Source of the DNA: H17-190 sp034435615
GTDB taxonomy: Bacteria > Chloroflexota > Dehalococcoidia > SM23-28-2 > HRBIN24
Assembly (NCBI GenBank): GCA_034435615.1
Contig: DAOTWZ010000085.1
Span: 1-35,780 of the forward strand
Length of the DNA stretch: 35,780 nt
Reading direction: 5' to 3'
Shown here: piece by piece, positions 1-8,312 of the stretch
How the letters are laid out: every line of letters starts with the position of its first letter
How positions within the stretch are numbered: the stretch's first letter is position 1
Position numbers and translations under genes: made by a program
The notes under the pieces: generated by a model
What the model saw: the letters and a program-made list of their open reading frames with translations, nothing else
What the model was told of the DNA's origin: nothing
Database searches by the model: none

Positions 1-1
1 C

Positions 2-142
2 TCACCCACCCCCACCCCGACCGCCACGCCTACGCCATCGGGCGGCGCCAACCAGCGCGGCCGCGGCAACGAGGGGACCGGTCCGGCGGGCGAGCTGTTG
101 CAGGACATCCTGGCCCCCAGCCCCGATCAGGACGGCGAGTGA
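2..142 (+). CDS. C-terminal end of a Pro/Thr-rich protein (partial)
   Basis: Frame 2 is open from the window edge to a TGA at 140-142. It reads as a Thr-Pro repeat (SPTPTPTATPTP) followed by a short Gly/Asn/Arg stretch and an acidic end (LLQDILAPSPDQDGE). TP-rich linkers and tails are common in secreted or cell-wall proteins such as penicillin-binding proteins of Chloroflexota, but no domain is visible in this fragment, so the function is unknown. The start lies outside the window. It is on the same strand as the downstream transporter, 64 bp away. Confidence 0.5.
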   Translation, partial: SPTPTPTATPTPSGGANQRGRGNEGTGPAGELLQDILAPSPDQDGE

Positions 143-206
143 CGTGGCCTGTGGCCTCTTGGCCCGCCCGCTGCTACCCTTTTAGGCCGGGAGAGTCCCG
201 TGTCGC

Positions 207-2417
207 ATGGGCAGCGACGACCGCAAGGATAGGGAGCGCCGGCCGTCCTTCGTGAGGGTCAGGCGCCCCGGCCGAGGAGAGGGGGAGGCCCCGCCGGCGG
301 CGCCGGAGGAGGAGCCGCTTCCCGCTCCAGATGACCATGCCCGACTGGTAATCCCGCGGGAGGAGAGAGGCCGGCCGCCGGTCCACCCCGACATCGATGT
401 GGAGCTGCGGGAGGTCCGCTATGGCACCACTGCCCGCACCCCCTACCTGCGCATCGTCCCCCGGCGGCGGGCCTTTACCCGGGTAGCCCCTGGCCACCTG
501 GAGGCAACGCGTCTGGCCAGCCGGCCCCTGGACACCCTGGGCCGCTACCTGGCCGACGCCCGCCGCGTCCTCATCGGCAGTCCCTTCGCCACCTCTCAGG
601 CCATCCACGAGCGGCTGACCAAGGTGAAGGCGCTGGCCGTCTTCGCCTCGGACGCCCTCTCCAGCTCCGCCTACGCCACGGAAGAGATCCTCATTGTGCT
701 GGCCCTGGCCGGCTCGGGGGCCCTTTCCCTCTCCCTGCCCATAGCCCTGGCCATCGTCGTTCTCCTGACTCTGGTGGTGCTCTCCTACCACCAGACTATA
801 AAGGCCTATCCCAGCGGTGGCGGTGCGTATATCGTGGCCCATGAGAACCTGGGCGTACTCCCGGGACTGCTGGCGGCTGCGGCCCTGCTGGTGGACTATA
901 CCCTGACCGTGGCGGTCAGCGTGGCGGCGGGTGTGGCGGCCATCACCTCTGCCGTCCCTCAGCTCTTTGACTTGCGGGTGCCTATGGCGCTGGCCACAGT
1001 AGCCGTATTCACCTGGGGGAACCTGCGGGGCATACGGGAGTCCGGCACCATATTCGCCACGCCGACATACTTCTTCATCGTCGCTATGGGGACAGTCATC
1101 GGGCTCGGTCTGGTGAAGGTGACGCTGGGGGAGGCGCCGGGCACGTGGCTGCACGCCGCTCCGCCCCGACACCCCATCGAGCCGCAGGAGGCCCTGGGTC
1201 TCTTTCTCATCTTGCGCGCCTTCTCGTCCGGCAGCGCTGCCCTCACGGGCGTGGAAGCCATATCCAACGGCGTGCCGGCCTTCAAGCCACCGGAGAGCCG
1301 CAACGCCCGCATCACCCTCACTTGGATGGCCATCATCCTGGCCTTTCTTTTCCTGGGCATTACCTTTCTTAGCAGCCGCTACGGACTGGTGCCCGAGGAG
1401 CGGGAGACCACCGTCTCCCAGTTGGGACGCCTGATACTGGGGGAAGGGCCTCTCTATTACCTTTACCAGGCAGCTACGGCCATGGTCCTCTTCCTGGCCG
1501 CCAATACCTCCTTCGCCGATTTCCCCAGGCTCTCGGCCATCCTGGCCGGCGATGGCTATCTGCCGCGGCAGTTCACCTTCAAGGGCGACCGCCTGGCCTT
1601 CAGTAACGGCATCCTGGCCCTGGCCTTGGGAGCCGGTGTCCTCCTGGTGCTCTTCAACGCCAGCGTCACTCGCCTGATCCCTCTCTACGCTGTGGGCGTG
1701 TTCCTGGCGTTCACCCTCTCCCAGACAGGGATGGTCGGGCACTGGCTGCGCTTCCGCGAGCCAGGATGGCGGCTCAGCATTGTCTTCAACGGTGTGGGAG
1801 CAGCGGCGACCGCTCTGGTCGCTATCATCTTCGTCCTCACCAAGTTCACCCACGGCGCCTGGATATCCCTTCTCCTTATGCTGGCCCTCATCGTCCTCTT
1901 CAACCTGATACACCGCCACTACCGCCGCTTCGACTCTCTGGTCAAGCTGACGGACGAAGAGGTCAGGGAGATCGGCGGCCCCCTGAGCGCCCCCATGGCG
2001 CCGGGGGCCCGCCGCCGCCACGTCGTCATCCCCGTCAACGACCTGGATCGCATCACCCTGGCGGCGGTCCGTCTGGCCCGCGAATGGGGGGCCCGCATGA
2101 CTGCCGTCCACATCACCGATGAACGTTCGGCGGCCGAGGCGTTCCGGGAGCGTTGGGAGCGGTTGCTGCCCGATGTCCCCCTCCTCATCATCGAATCGCC
2201 CTACAGGGCCTTCCTCTCCCCCATGCTCACCTACATCGAGCATCTGTTGCGGACGGAGCCGGGGGAGGTCATCGTGGTGTTGCTGCCGCGGCTGAAGGTT
2301 GCCCACTGGTGGGAGAGGCTCCTCCACAACCAGACCATCCTCCGTCTGAAGCCTTACCTGCAGAAGATGCCGCGGGTGAAGGTGATGGAGGTGCCCGTCT
2401 CTCTGGAGAGGGGCTAG
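207..2417 (+). CDS. kimA: KimA-type (YdaO) APC-superfamily potassium/amino-acid permease
   Basis: This 736-aa integral membrane protein probably imports K+ across the cytoplasmic membrane. From about residue 120 it follows Bacillus KimA/YdaO closely as I remember it: RRVLIGSPFATSQ, LTKVKALAVFASDALSSSAYATEE, YPSGGGAYIVAHENLG, ALTGVEAISNGVPAFK and SFADFPRLSAILAGDGYLPR. About 12 hydrophobic segments lie between residues 145 and 580. They are followed by a cytosolic universal-stress-like domain (VVIPVNDLDRITLAAVRLAREWG), which in KimA carries c-di-AMP control. It is longer than Bacillus KimA (about 607 aa) because of an N-terminal extension of roughly 115 residues, rich in Arg/Pro/Glu at first and then containing FTRVAPGHLEATR, a stretch I recall in related high-GC permeases. 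The ATG at 207 has GGGAG about 13 bp upstream. Substrate K+ versus amino acid cannot be settled from sequence alone. Confidence 0.85.
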   Translation: MGSDDRKDRERRPSFVRVRRPGRGEGEAPPAAPEEEPLPAPDDHARLVIPREERGRPPVHPDIDVELREVRYGTTARTPYLRIVPRRRAFTRVAPGHLEATRLASRPLDTLGRYLADARRVLIGSPFATSQAIHERLTKVKALAVFASDALSSSAYATEEILIVLALAGSGALSLSLPIALAIVVLLTLVVLSYHQTIKAYPSGGGAYIVAHENLGVLPGLLAAAALLVDYTLTVAVSVAAGVAAITSAVPQLFDLRVPMALATVAVFTWGNLRGIRESGTIFATPTYFFIVAMGTVIGLGLVKVTLGEAPGTWLHAAPPRHPIEPQEALGLFLILRAFSSGSAALTGVEAISNGVPAFKPPESRNARITLTWMAIILAFLFLGITFLSSRYGLVPEERETTVSQLGRLILGEGPLYYLYQAATAMVLFLAANTSFADFPRLSAILAGDGYLPRQFTFKGDRLAFSNGILALALGAGVLLVLFNASVTRLIPLYAVGVFLAFTLSQTGMVGHWLRFREPGWRLSIVFNGVGAAATALVAIIFVLTKFTHGAWISLLLMLALIVLFNLIHRHYRRFDSLVKLTDEEVREIGGPLSAPMAPGARRRHVVIPVNDLDRITLAAVRLAREWGARMTAVHITDERSAAEAFRERWERLLPDVPLLIIESPYRAFLSPMLTYIEHLLRTEPGEVIVVLLPRLKVAHWWERLLHNQTILRLKPYLQKMPRVKVMEVPVSLERG

Positions 2418-2433
2418 GCCGCCGCCCCATTCC

Positions 2434-3690
2434 TCAGTGGCTGCTTGCCAACAGAGTGTCCAGCTCCTGCACGCTGGTGATGCCGGCCGCCCTGGACAGG
2501 AACTGGGCCAGGCTGCCCGATTCCTCTCGCAGTCTGGTCAGCTTGGGGCCGACGTTGCTGGTGGAGACGGGCGAGTCGGCGTAGAGGCCGTAGAAGGCGA
2601 AGTAGGCCTGGTTTATCTTCCGTATGTAGAACCCCCGCGCTGCCAGCTCGCGGCGCTTGGCCTCCATGAGCTGTTCGGCCTCCTTCACCTGTCCCCTGGC
2701 CAGGAGGGACTCCACTTCCAGCCGTAGCTGGCGGAGCTCGCTGGCCACCTGACGGGAGGACGCCTGCGAGGCCGCGGGCAGAGGAAGGGGATAGCGCTGG
2801 ACGATGAGCCTGCCCAGCTCCCGGCCGGCTATGTTGGCCACCGTCTCGTTGAGGGTGCGCGTCTCGTCGTCCCGGAAGTAGTGACGCCCCAGGGGGAAGA
2901 GGGCGAGATACTGGTGAACCCACTCGTGGGCCACCGTCTCCATGAGGGCCTGGTAGTCCAGCAGGGGAGGGACGGCGCTGGGGTAGCTGCCCAGGGCGCC
3001 CACGTCCGCCACCAGGGCGGCCATCCCCAGGGCGCTCGCCCTGTCCTCTATGGCGTCTCGCTCCAGCTCTCCCAGGTCGGGCTGCAGGAGGTAGGCTGCC
3101 GTCAACTCTATGCGGTCGCGGGGGGAGATGGCCAGCACCTTGGGCGGGGCGTCCAGCTCCACGGCCACCGGGGGGAAGACCAGCTCCACCCCCTGGAAGA
3201 GGGGGGGACGGACGGTGATTCCCTGCTCCCGCAGCACCGTCGTCAGCCGCCTCTCCAAGACCCGCTCGACATCGTTCTCCATGTCCTTCAGCTCCCGGCG
3301 GAGGGCCTCGGCGCGGGCGTAGCGGAGGGAGGAGGGGAGGTCTGCCCCCGTCGTCTCCAGGGCCCGGAGCTCTCGCAGCCGGGCGAAGAAGGCGATGAGG
3401 ACGTCGTCATCGCTCTGGCGTCTGGCGCCCGGCCGCAGCTCGCCCAGCCAGCTCGCTAGCTTCTGGGGGACGGCGTAGATGTGCCAGCGGACTATGTCGT
3501 AGCTGTAGCGTTGGGCCGCCGCCTGGACGGGGCCGGAGGGGGCGGGCCCGCGGGCCAGACGCGTCAGCCCCCAGGCGACGGACCCGGCCGCAAGGAGAAG
3601 CAGGGAGGCGTAAATGGCTGTCAGGGCCAGGCGCCGCACCGGCGTCCTTCGCTTTCCGCAGGCTGTTCCTGCTCCTCTCCCCAGTGCCAT
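2434..3690 (-). CDS. Membrane-anchored putative zinc metallopeptidase (HEXXH)
   Basis: The frame has one N-terminal hydrophobic segment (LALTAIYASLLLLAAGSVAWGL) after a basic stretch, typical of a signal anchor, so the rest is probably extracytoplasmic. A perfect HEXXH motif (VAHEWVHQYL, about residue 255-259) is followed 23 residues later by NETVAN, whose Glu is well placed as the third zinc ligand of a gluzincin. A coiled, charge-rich segment (about 100-160) precedes the catalytic region and another (about 315-345) follows. I do not recognise the family. The ATG at 3690 is chosen; a GTG at 3714 would add eight residues, and neither has a clear ribosome site. It converges with kimA (16 bp apart) and is divergent from npdG. 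Confidence 0.72.
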   Translation of the reverse strand: MALGRGAGTACGKRRTPVRRLALTAIYASLLLLAAGSVAWGLTRLARGPAPSGPVQAAAQRYSYDIVRWHIYAVPQKLASWLGELRPGARRQSDDDVLIAFFARLRELRALETTGADLPSSLRYARAEALRRELKDMENDVERVLERRLTTVLREQGITVRPPLFQGVELVFPPVAVELDAPPKVLAISPRDRIELTAAYLLQPDLGELERDAIEDRASALGMAALVADVGALGSYPSAVPPLLDYQALMETVAHEWVHQYLALFPLGRHYFRDDETRTLNETVANIAGRELGRLIVQRYPLPLPAASQASSRQVASELRQLRLEVESLLARGQVKEAEQLMEAKRRELAARGFYIRKINQAYFAFYGLYADSPVSTSNVGPKLTRLREESGSLAQFLSRAAGITSVQELDTLLASSH

Positions 3691-3734
3691 AATACAGGCT
3701 GAGGCGACGACCACACAGTCAGGAGGACAGGAGA

Positions 3735-4385
3735 ATGACGCGCATCGCTTTCATTGGCGGGACGGGGCCGGAGGGCCTGGGGCTGGCCATGCGTTTCGCC
3801 AAGGCAGGGGAGGAGGTGTTCATAGGCTCCCGGTCCGACGAGCGAGCGGCCCAGGCGGCGGCCAAGGTGCGAGAGAAGGTTCCCCACGCCAAGGTGCAGG
3901 GGATGCTGAACGCCGAGGCGGTCCAGCAGGCGGACTTGGTCTTCGTCACCGTGCCCTACGAGGCCCACCGGGAGACCCTGCAGTCCCTGGCCGACCTGAT
4001 GGAGGGTAAGACGCTGGTGGACGTGGTGGTGCCCCTGGAGTTCAGCAAGAGCGGCGTGCGGGCCATCGACGTGGAGGAGGGGTCGGCGGCGCAGCAGGCG
4101 CGTTCCCTGGTGCCCAACGCCATCATCGTCAGCGGCTTCCACCACCTGGACGCCACCCTCCTGCAGACGGTGGAGAAGCCGATGCAGGGCGACGTTATCA
4201 TATGCTCTGACCACAAGGCGGCCAAGAAGCAGGTTATGCAACTGGCGGAGTCCATAGAATACGTGCGGGCGGTGGACGGGGGCGTGCTGGCCAATTCCAA
4301 GTATCTGGAGGAATGGACGGCCCTCCTGCTCAACATCAACCACATCTACAAGGCGCGCAGCGGTGTCCGCATCGTAGGCATCTAG
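3735..4385 (+). CDS. npdG: NADPH-dependent F420 reductase (F420H2:NADP+ oxidoreductase)
   Basis: This 216-aa enzyme moves hydride between NADPH and the deazaflavin cofactor F420 in the cytoplasm. The N-terminal Rossmann motif is GGTGPEGLGLAMRFAKAG and the NADP phosphate-binding turn is GSRSDERA. Further family marks are TVPYEAHRETL, LVDVVVPLEF and SGFHHLDATLL, and the length fits Fno/NpdG. The ATG at 3735 follows AGGAGGACAGGAGA, an excellent ribosome site. It is the first gene of a forward run with an SDR and cofE, so cofactor reduction and synthesis are next to each other. A CATAATA stretch at 3688-3694 might serve as a -10 element but lacks a clear -35. Confidence 0.88.
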   Translation: MTRIAFIGGTGPEGLGLAMRFAKAGEEVFIGSRSDERAAQAAAKVREKVPHAKVQGMLNAEAVQQADLVFVTVPYEAHRETLQSLADLMEGKTLVDVVVPLEFSKSGVRAIDVEEGSAAQQARSLVPNAIIVSGFHHLDATLLQTVEKPMQGDVIICSDHKAAKKQVMQLAESIEYVRAVDGGVLANSKYLEEWTALLLNINHIYKARSGVRIVGI

Positions 4386-4400
4386 GCAGGGAGGTGGACC

Positions 4401-5195
4401 ATGCCAGACCTGTCGGGCAAGGTGGCCCTGGTGACGGGAGCGGCCCGGGGCATAGGCCGCGCCATCGCTCTGGAGCTGGCCAGGGGCGGCGCTGACCTGG
4501 TCCTGTGCGACCTGGACACTCCCCATGACTGGCCTATGCTGGAGGAGACGGGACAGCTCGTCCAGGAGCGTGGCCGTGAAGTGCTCCTCCAGCCCTGCGA
4601 CGTCACTGTGAGCCGTCAGGTGGACGAGCTTTTCGCTGCGGCGTTGGCCCGCTTCGGCAGGGTGGACGCTCTGGTGAACAACGCTGGCAGCTCTCTGGGG
4701 CCGGACCCCGTCAACAATCCCCAGGGCCTGGGCGTCGACATCGCCGATACGGACGATGAATACTGGCGCTTCTTCATAGACCAGAACCTGACCTCCGCCT
4801 ATTACTGCTGCCGGGCCTACGTGCGGGCCTATCGTCAGGCGGGGCTGCGGTCGGGCTCCATCGTCAACATGTCCTCGGTGGCTGCCCTCATCGGCGCCAA
4901 CGTCGGCCCTGCCTACCCGGCGGCCAAGGCAGGGCTGCTGGGCCTCACCCGTCACCTGGCGCAGCGGCTGGGGCGGGAGGGGATACGGGTCAACGCCGTC
5001 CAGCCGGGCATGGTGCGCACTCGTCTCACCGAGAAGTACGGCGACATGCGGGAGGCCGTAGCCCGCCGATTGCCTCTGCGGCGTCTGGCTGAGCCGGAGG
5101 ACGTGGCCTCTGTGGTGGCCTTCCTAGTCTCCGATGAGTCTCGCTACGTAACGGGGCAGGCCATCCCCGTGGACGGCGGCATGACCTACGGCTAG
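4401..5195 (+). CDS. SDR-family NAD(P)-dependent oxidoreductase
   Basis: This 264-aa classical short-chain dehydrogenase/reductase shows the cofactor motif TGAARGIG (residues 13-20), the structural NNAG motif, the catalytic Ser in VNMSSVAA and the catalytic Tyr/Lys in AYPAAKAG. Near the end are the typical NAVQPGMVRT and YVTGQAIPVDGG. An Asp after the second strand (LCDLD) points to NAD(H) rather than NADP(H). The insert LGPDPVNNPQGLGVDIADTDDEYW lengthens the usual loop. The substrate cannot be told. It lies 15 bp after npdG and 20 bp before cofE, so it is probably co-transcribed. The start at 4401 has GGGAGG about 7 bp upstream. Confidence 0.85.
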   Translation: MPDLSGKVALVTGAARGIGRAIALELARGGADLVLCDLDTPHDWPMLEETGQLVQERGREVLLQPCDVTVSRQVDELFAAALARFGRVDALVNNAGSSLGPDPVNNPQGLGVDIADTDDEYWRFFIDQNLTSAYYCCRAYVRAYRQAGLRSGSIVNMSSVAALIGANVGPAYPAAKAGLLGLTRHLAQRLGREGIRVNAVQPGMVRTRLTEKYGDMREAVARRLPLRRLAEPEDVASVVAFLVSDESRYVTGQAIPVDGGMTYG

Positions 5196-5215
5196 GGAAG
5201 CGGGGAGAGGCGGGC

Positions 5216-5974
5216 TTGACGCCCCCTGAGGTGCGGGTCATCGCCATAACTGGCCTGGGGGAGGTGCGCCCGGGCGACGACCTGGCCCCCCTCGTCCTGG
5301 AGGCGGCCCGCGCCCAGGGCACGCCCATCGCCTCCGGGGACGTGGTGGTGGTGACCCAGAAGATAGTCTCCAAGGCGGAAGGGCGGGTGGTGGCCCTGGC
5401 GGAGGTCGTCCCCTCGCCGGAGGCGCTGCGCCTGGCCCGTGAGCACGACAAAGATCCCCGGCTGATGGAGGTAGTCCTGCGGGAGAGCCGGCGCATCGTG
5501 CGGGCGGAGCGGGGCGTCATCATCACCGAGACCAGGCACGGCTTCGTCTGCGCCAACGCCGGGGTGGACGCCTCCAACGTGGCCGGCGAGGGCTACGTGG
5601 CTCTCCTGCCGGAAGACCCGGACCGCTCCGCCGAGGCCCTCCGCCGCCGCTTCTACGAGCTGGCGGGGGTGGAGGTGGCCGTCGTCATAAGCGATACCTT
5701 CGGCCGGCCATGGCGGGAGGGACACGTCAACGTCGCCGTGGGGGTGGCGGGTATGAGCCCCTTCCTGGACTACGTGGGCCAGACGGACCCCTACGGCTAC
5801 ACACTGCGGGTCAGCACCATGGCCGTGGCCGACGAGCTGGCGGCCGCCGCCGAGCTGGTGATGGGCAAGCTCTCCCGTGTCCCGGTGGCCCTCGTCCGCG
5901 GGTTCCCCTACCAGCCGGGGCCGGGCAGCGCCCGCGAGCTGGTCCGCCCCCCGGAGCGGGACCTCTTCCGTTAG
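5216..5974 (+). CDS. cofE: Coenzyme F420-0:L-glutamate ligase
   Basis: CofE adds glutamate residues to F420-0 using GTP, the last step that makes functional F420. The 252-aa protein has the family signature TQKIVSKAEGRVVAL, the acidic/basic site RESRRIVRAERGVIITETRHGFVCANAGVDASN, VVISDTFGRPWREGHVNVAVG and the end PYQPGPGSARELVRPPERDLFR. It is of CofE-only length; the C-terminal nitroreductase-like domain of FbiB is absent. The start is a TTG at 5216 with GGGGAGAGG upstream; no ATG lies near the conserved N-terminus. It ends 4 bp from the convergent CoA-transferase beta gene. Together with npdG and the LLM oxidoreductase at 12.5 kb it shows that the organism makes and uses F420. Confidence 0.9.
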   Translation: MTPPEVRVIAITGLGEVRPGDDLAPLVLEAARAQGTPIASGDVVVVTQKIVSKAEGRVVALAEVVPSPEALRLAREHDKDPRLMEVVLRESRRIVRAERGVIITETRHGFVCANAGVDASNVAGEGYVALLPEDPDRSAEALRRRFYELAGVEVAVVISDTFGRPWREGHVNVAVGVAGMSPFLDYVGQTDPYGYTLRVSTMAVADELAAAAELVMGKLSRVPVALVRGFPYQPGPGSARELVRPPERDLFR

Positions 5975-5977
5975 TCC

Positions 5978-6883
5978 CTACCAGCGGGGGAGGTTGGGGT
6001 CCACCGCCTTCGCCTCCGCCTCCACGAAGCTGTAGCTGCCATCGTCGTTGAGGGCCACCCAGCGGCTGCTGTCGGGCAGGGTTATCTGGCCGCGAGGGTC
6101 CAGCTCCGTGCGGAGGATGGTCAGCTCCTCTTCCGTGGGCGTCTCCAGGGTCTGGAGCTGGGGGGCGATCTTGGGCCGGAACCCCATCTCATCCAGCACC
6201 TGCTCCAGAGTGACGAAGGGCGATATGGCGACGAGGCGCATGTAGCGCTCTTCGTAATCGAACATGGCCCAGGGGGTGATGAGGAGGTAGGGGCCGGTGC
6301 CCCGCGGCAGGCCCCAGCGCTCCCGCGCCCCCTCGCTGCCGTCCAGGAAGCCAGGCGACGAGATGAAGTCGACCCGGGGGACGAACTTGCGGCGGTCATG
6401 GTCCGTCAGCAGGATGGTGCGCCAGCAGAGGGCAGCCACCGAATCGGCGCCGCCGGGGCCGCCGAAGCGTCGGTACTCGCCCCCCTCGAAGTCGCCCAGG
6501 GCGGTGGAGTTGATGTTGCCGTAGGGGTCTACCTGCAGGGTGTTGAGGATGCCGTAGTCCAGCACTCCCGCCTGGGCGTAGGCGCCGATGAGGTTCATGT
6601 TGGCCCACTGGAGGGCGCGGTAGCCGGCCCGCGGGCTCACCACTTGCTGCATGGGGTCGAAGGGGATGAGCGGCTCCGGGGCGACGATGCCGTCCTCTGT
6701 GACGTAGACGGCGTTGGGAGCGTAGAGCCGCTTGGCCAGGAGCATGGAGGCCATGGGGGAGCCACCGGCGGCGATCCAGTAGGCCTTGCCGTCCTCTATC
6801 AGACGGGCCACCACGCAGATCTGGTGCTCCCGTTCGTTGAACAGGGCCGCCTTGCGTCCCACCGGCTGCTTCAGCTCGATCAT
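5978..6883 (-). CDS. CoA-transferase family beta subunit
   Basis: This 301-aa protein resembles the beta subunits of two-subunit family I CoA-transferases (glutaconate/3-oxoacid CoA-transferase and the related IpdB hydrolases). Visible marks are AYWIAAGGSPMASMLLAKRLYAPN, the TEDGIV motif at about residues 62-67 in the place of the (S)ENG catalytic stretch, DYGILNTLQVDPYGNINSTALGDF and FGGPGGADSVA. The true start is the ATG at 6883, overlapping the TGA of the alpha gene by 4 bp (ATGA), so translation is coupled. A longer open frame continues upstream inside the alpha gene but is a shadow. The partner acyl-CoA is not predictable. Whether it transfers or hydrolyses depends on whether the Glu in TEDG is catalytic. 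Confidence 0.8.
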   Translation of the reverse strand: MIELKQPVGRKAALFNEREHQICVVARLIEDGKAYWIAAGGSPMASMLLAKRLYAPNAVYVTEDGIVAPEPLIPFDPMQQVVSPRAGYRALQWANMNLIGAYAQAGVLDYGILNTLQVDPYGNINSTALGDFEGGEYRRFGGPGGADSVAALCWRTILLTDHDRRKFVPRVDFISSPGFLDGSEGARERWGLPRGTGPYLLITPWAMFDYEERYMRLVAISPFVTLEQVLDEMGFRPKIAPQLQTLETPTEEELTILRTELDPRGQITLPDSSRWVALNDDGSYSFVEAEAKAVDPNLPRW

Positions 6884-7863
6884 CGCCCGTACCCCTCCTT
6901 GATGGTCGCCCGCTCCACCATCTGGGCCAGCTTCTGGTAGCCTACCAGTTTGTCCAGCGTCTCGGCGTGGCTGCCGACGCCGTAGACCCACTTCTCCAGG
7001 TACTGGTCCAGTCGCCCCCGCATGCTGGCCCCCACCACCTCCACGCAGTGCTCCACGTCCGAGCAGTAACGGCCCGGCATCTCCCCCGGGTAGGCACCGA
7101 AGGGCAGGTGAACCACGGCGTTGACTAGGAAGTAGGGTATGGTGGTGCGGCCGGGGTCGCTCCGTATCTCCTCTGTGTCCACGATCTCCTCGGTGGAGAT
7201 GATGACCTTCTTGGAGGCGAGGGCCGCCTCCAGGTCCGATATGCCGACGCCGTAGATGCGGGCGTTGCCGTAGATATCCGCCTGGTGGACGTGGATGATG
7301 GCGACGTCCGGGTTGAGGGCGGGGACAATGGTGACTGGCTGTCCGCTGTAGGGGTCCCGCACCAGCTTGGCCCCGGAGTACTTGAAGCCGTCCGTCCCCC
7401 CGAAGGAGCGGACGGGGATGAAGGGGATGCCCATGGCCCCCGCCAGCAGGCGGTTGGTCATCACCACGTTGGAATACTCGTATAACTGGACGCGGCCCTC
7501 CTTGACGGCCCGGTCTATAGCGGCGCTGTAGAGGAAGAAGCCCACGTCTATCTTGGTGGCGCAGCCTGCCTCCACCAGCAGCGCCACGTCTATCCAGGTG
7601 AACTTGCAGCCCACCCACAGGTCCCGCTTGCGCTGACGCATTATCTCCCTCAGGAGGGCGGCGGGGCCACGGTTCAGATAGTTGCACTCGTATACCAGGT
7701 AGTCCCCGTCCTGGACGAAGCGCTCGATGGCCTCCCGCTCCGACATGAGCTTGGGACGGAGGGAGCGGTCCTTGTGATCCCGGACCGACTCACGAAAGCC
7801 GTCGGGGTCCACGGGGAGATAGGGGGCTTCGCCTTCGGCCAGTATCTCCAGTTCCTGCGCCAT
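6880..7863 (-). CDS. CoA-transferase family alpha subunit
   Basis: This is the alpha subunit of the same acyl-CoA transferase (or IpdAB-like hydrolase). Typical segments are KLMSEREAIERFVQDGDYLVYE, WVGCKFTWIDVALLVEAGCATKIDVG, GIPFIPVRSFGGTDGFKYSG, and ALNPDVAIIHVHQADIYGNARIYG. The frame can be extended to a TTG at 7944, but that TTG has no ribosome site and forms the first half of a TTGACA hexamer that looks like a promoter -35. The ATG at 7863 (AAGG just upstream) gives 327 aa and is preferred. It is the first gene of the pair, with the beta subunit overlapping by 4 bp. Confidence 0.78.
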   Translation of the reverse strand: MAQELEILAEGEAPYLPVDPDGFRESVRDHKDRSLRPKLMSEREAIERFVQDGDYLVYECNYLNRGPAALLREIMRQRKRDLWVGCKFTWIDVALLVEAGCATKIDVGFFLYSAAIDRAVKEGRVQLYEYSNVVMTNRLLAGAMGIPFIPVRSFGGTDGFKYSGAKLVRDPYSGQPVTIVPALNPDVAIIHVHQADIYGNARIYGVGISDLEAALASKKVIISTEEIVDTEEIRSDPGRTTIPYFLVNAVVHLPFGAYPGEMPGRYCSDVEHCVEVVGASMRGRLDQYLEKWVYGVGSHAETLDKLVGYQKLAQMVERATIKEGYGR

Positions 7864-7915
7864 CCTTGCAGCTACCCGAGGGTATAGTGCGCTGGCGGGG
7901 CCAGCCTTGGTTAGT

Positions 7916-7944
7916 ATGATGAGAGGGCGTCGGGGGGTTGTCAA
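7916..7944 (-). promoter_or_regulatory. Candidate sigma70 promoter for the CoA-transferase genes
   Basis: Reading the minus strand, a perfect TTGACA lies at 7944-7939. It is followed after 17 bp by CATCAT (7921-7916), a 4-of-6 match to TATAAT; CATACT three bases further is an alternative. Transcription would begin near 7908, about 45 nt before the ATG at 7863. Confidence 0.5.
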
Positions 7945-7961
7945 TAAGGCGGGGGAGGGGG

Positions 7962-8225
7962 CTAGCTGCCCGGTTCCTCGTCCCGGGTCTCCTGGTGGTG
8001 GTCGATGCGCTCCAGCACCCGCCGCCAGACGTCCCCCTCCCAGCGCTTGGCCAGTCGCATCCAGTTGAGGGAGAGCTGGTGGCGGAGACGGGCCACCTCC
8101 AGCAGCTCCGCCAGCTCGGCGTCGTCCAGGGCCGGGTCGTTCCCCTTCAGGAGGTCGTCGATAGCCTGTGCCAGACGCTGCGCCTTCTCCATCTCTTCCT
8201 GCCGGTGAGGCTCCAGTTCGGTCAT
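7962..8225 (-). CDS. Small helical hypothetical protein
   Basis: This 87-aa, highly charged, Leu-rich protein is predicted to be helical throughout (MTELEPHRQEEMEKAQRLAQ at the start, ARLRHQLSLNWMRLAKRW in the middle). No family is recognised. The open frame reaches upstream to 8297, but the ATG at 8225 has GGGGGAGAGGG directly upstream and is the better start. It lies 87 bp after glcF and 98 bp before the ATG of the CoA-transferase alpha gene, all on the minus strand. On the minus strand TACAAT (8282-8277) could be a -10 box for its own promoter, although the matching -35 is weak. Confidence 0.6.
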   Translation of the reverse strand: MTELEPHRQEEMEKAQRLAQAIDDLLKGNDPALDDAELAELLEVARLRHQLSLNWMRLAKRWEGDVWRRVLERIDHHQETRDEEPGS

Positions 8226-8312
8226 GGCCCTCTCCCCCGGCCCCGGGGTTTCCCCTGACGACGGCTGCTCACAGTCATTGTATCCGTCTTTTTTCAACGA
8301 GAGAAGGCCGGG

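Noticed and set aside
174..2327. 717-codon minus-strand open frame opposite kimA
   Set aside because: Composition is Gly/Gln/Asp-rich with no domain, and it lies wholly antisense to a clear transporter gene.
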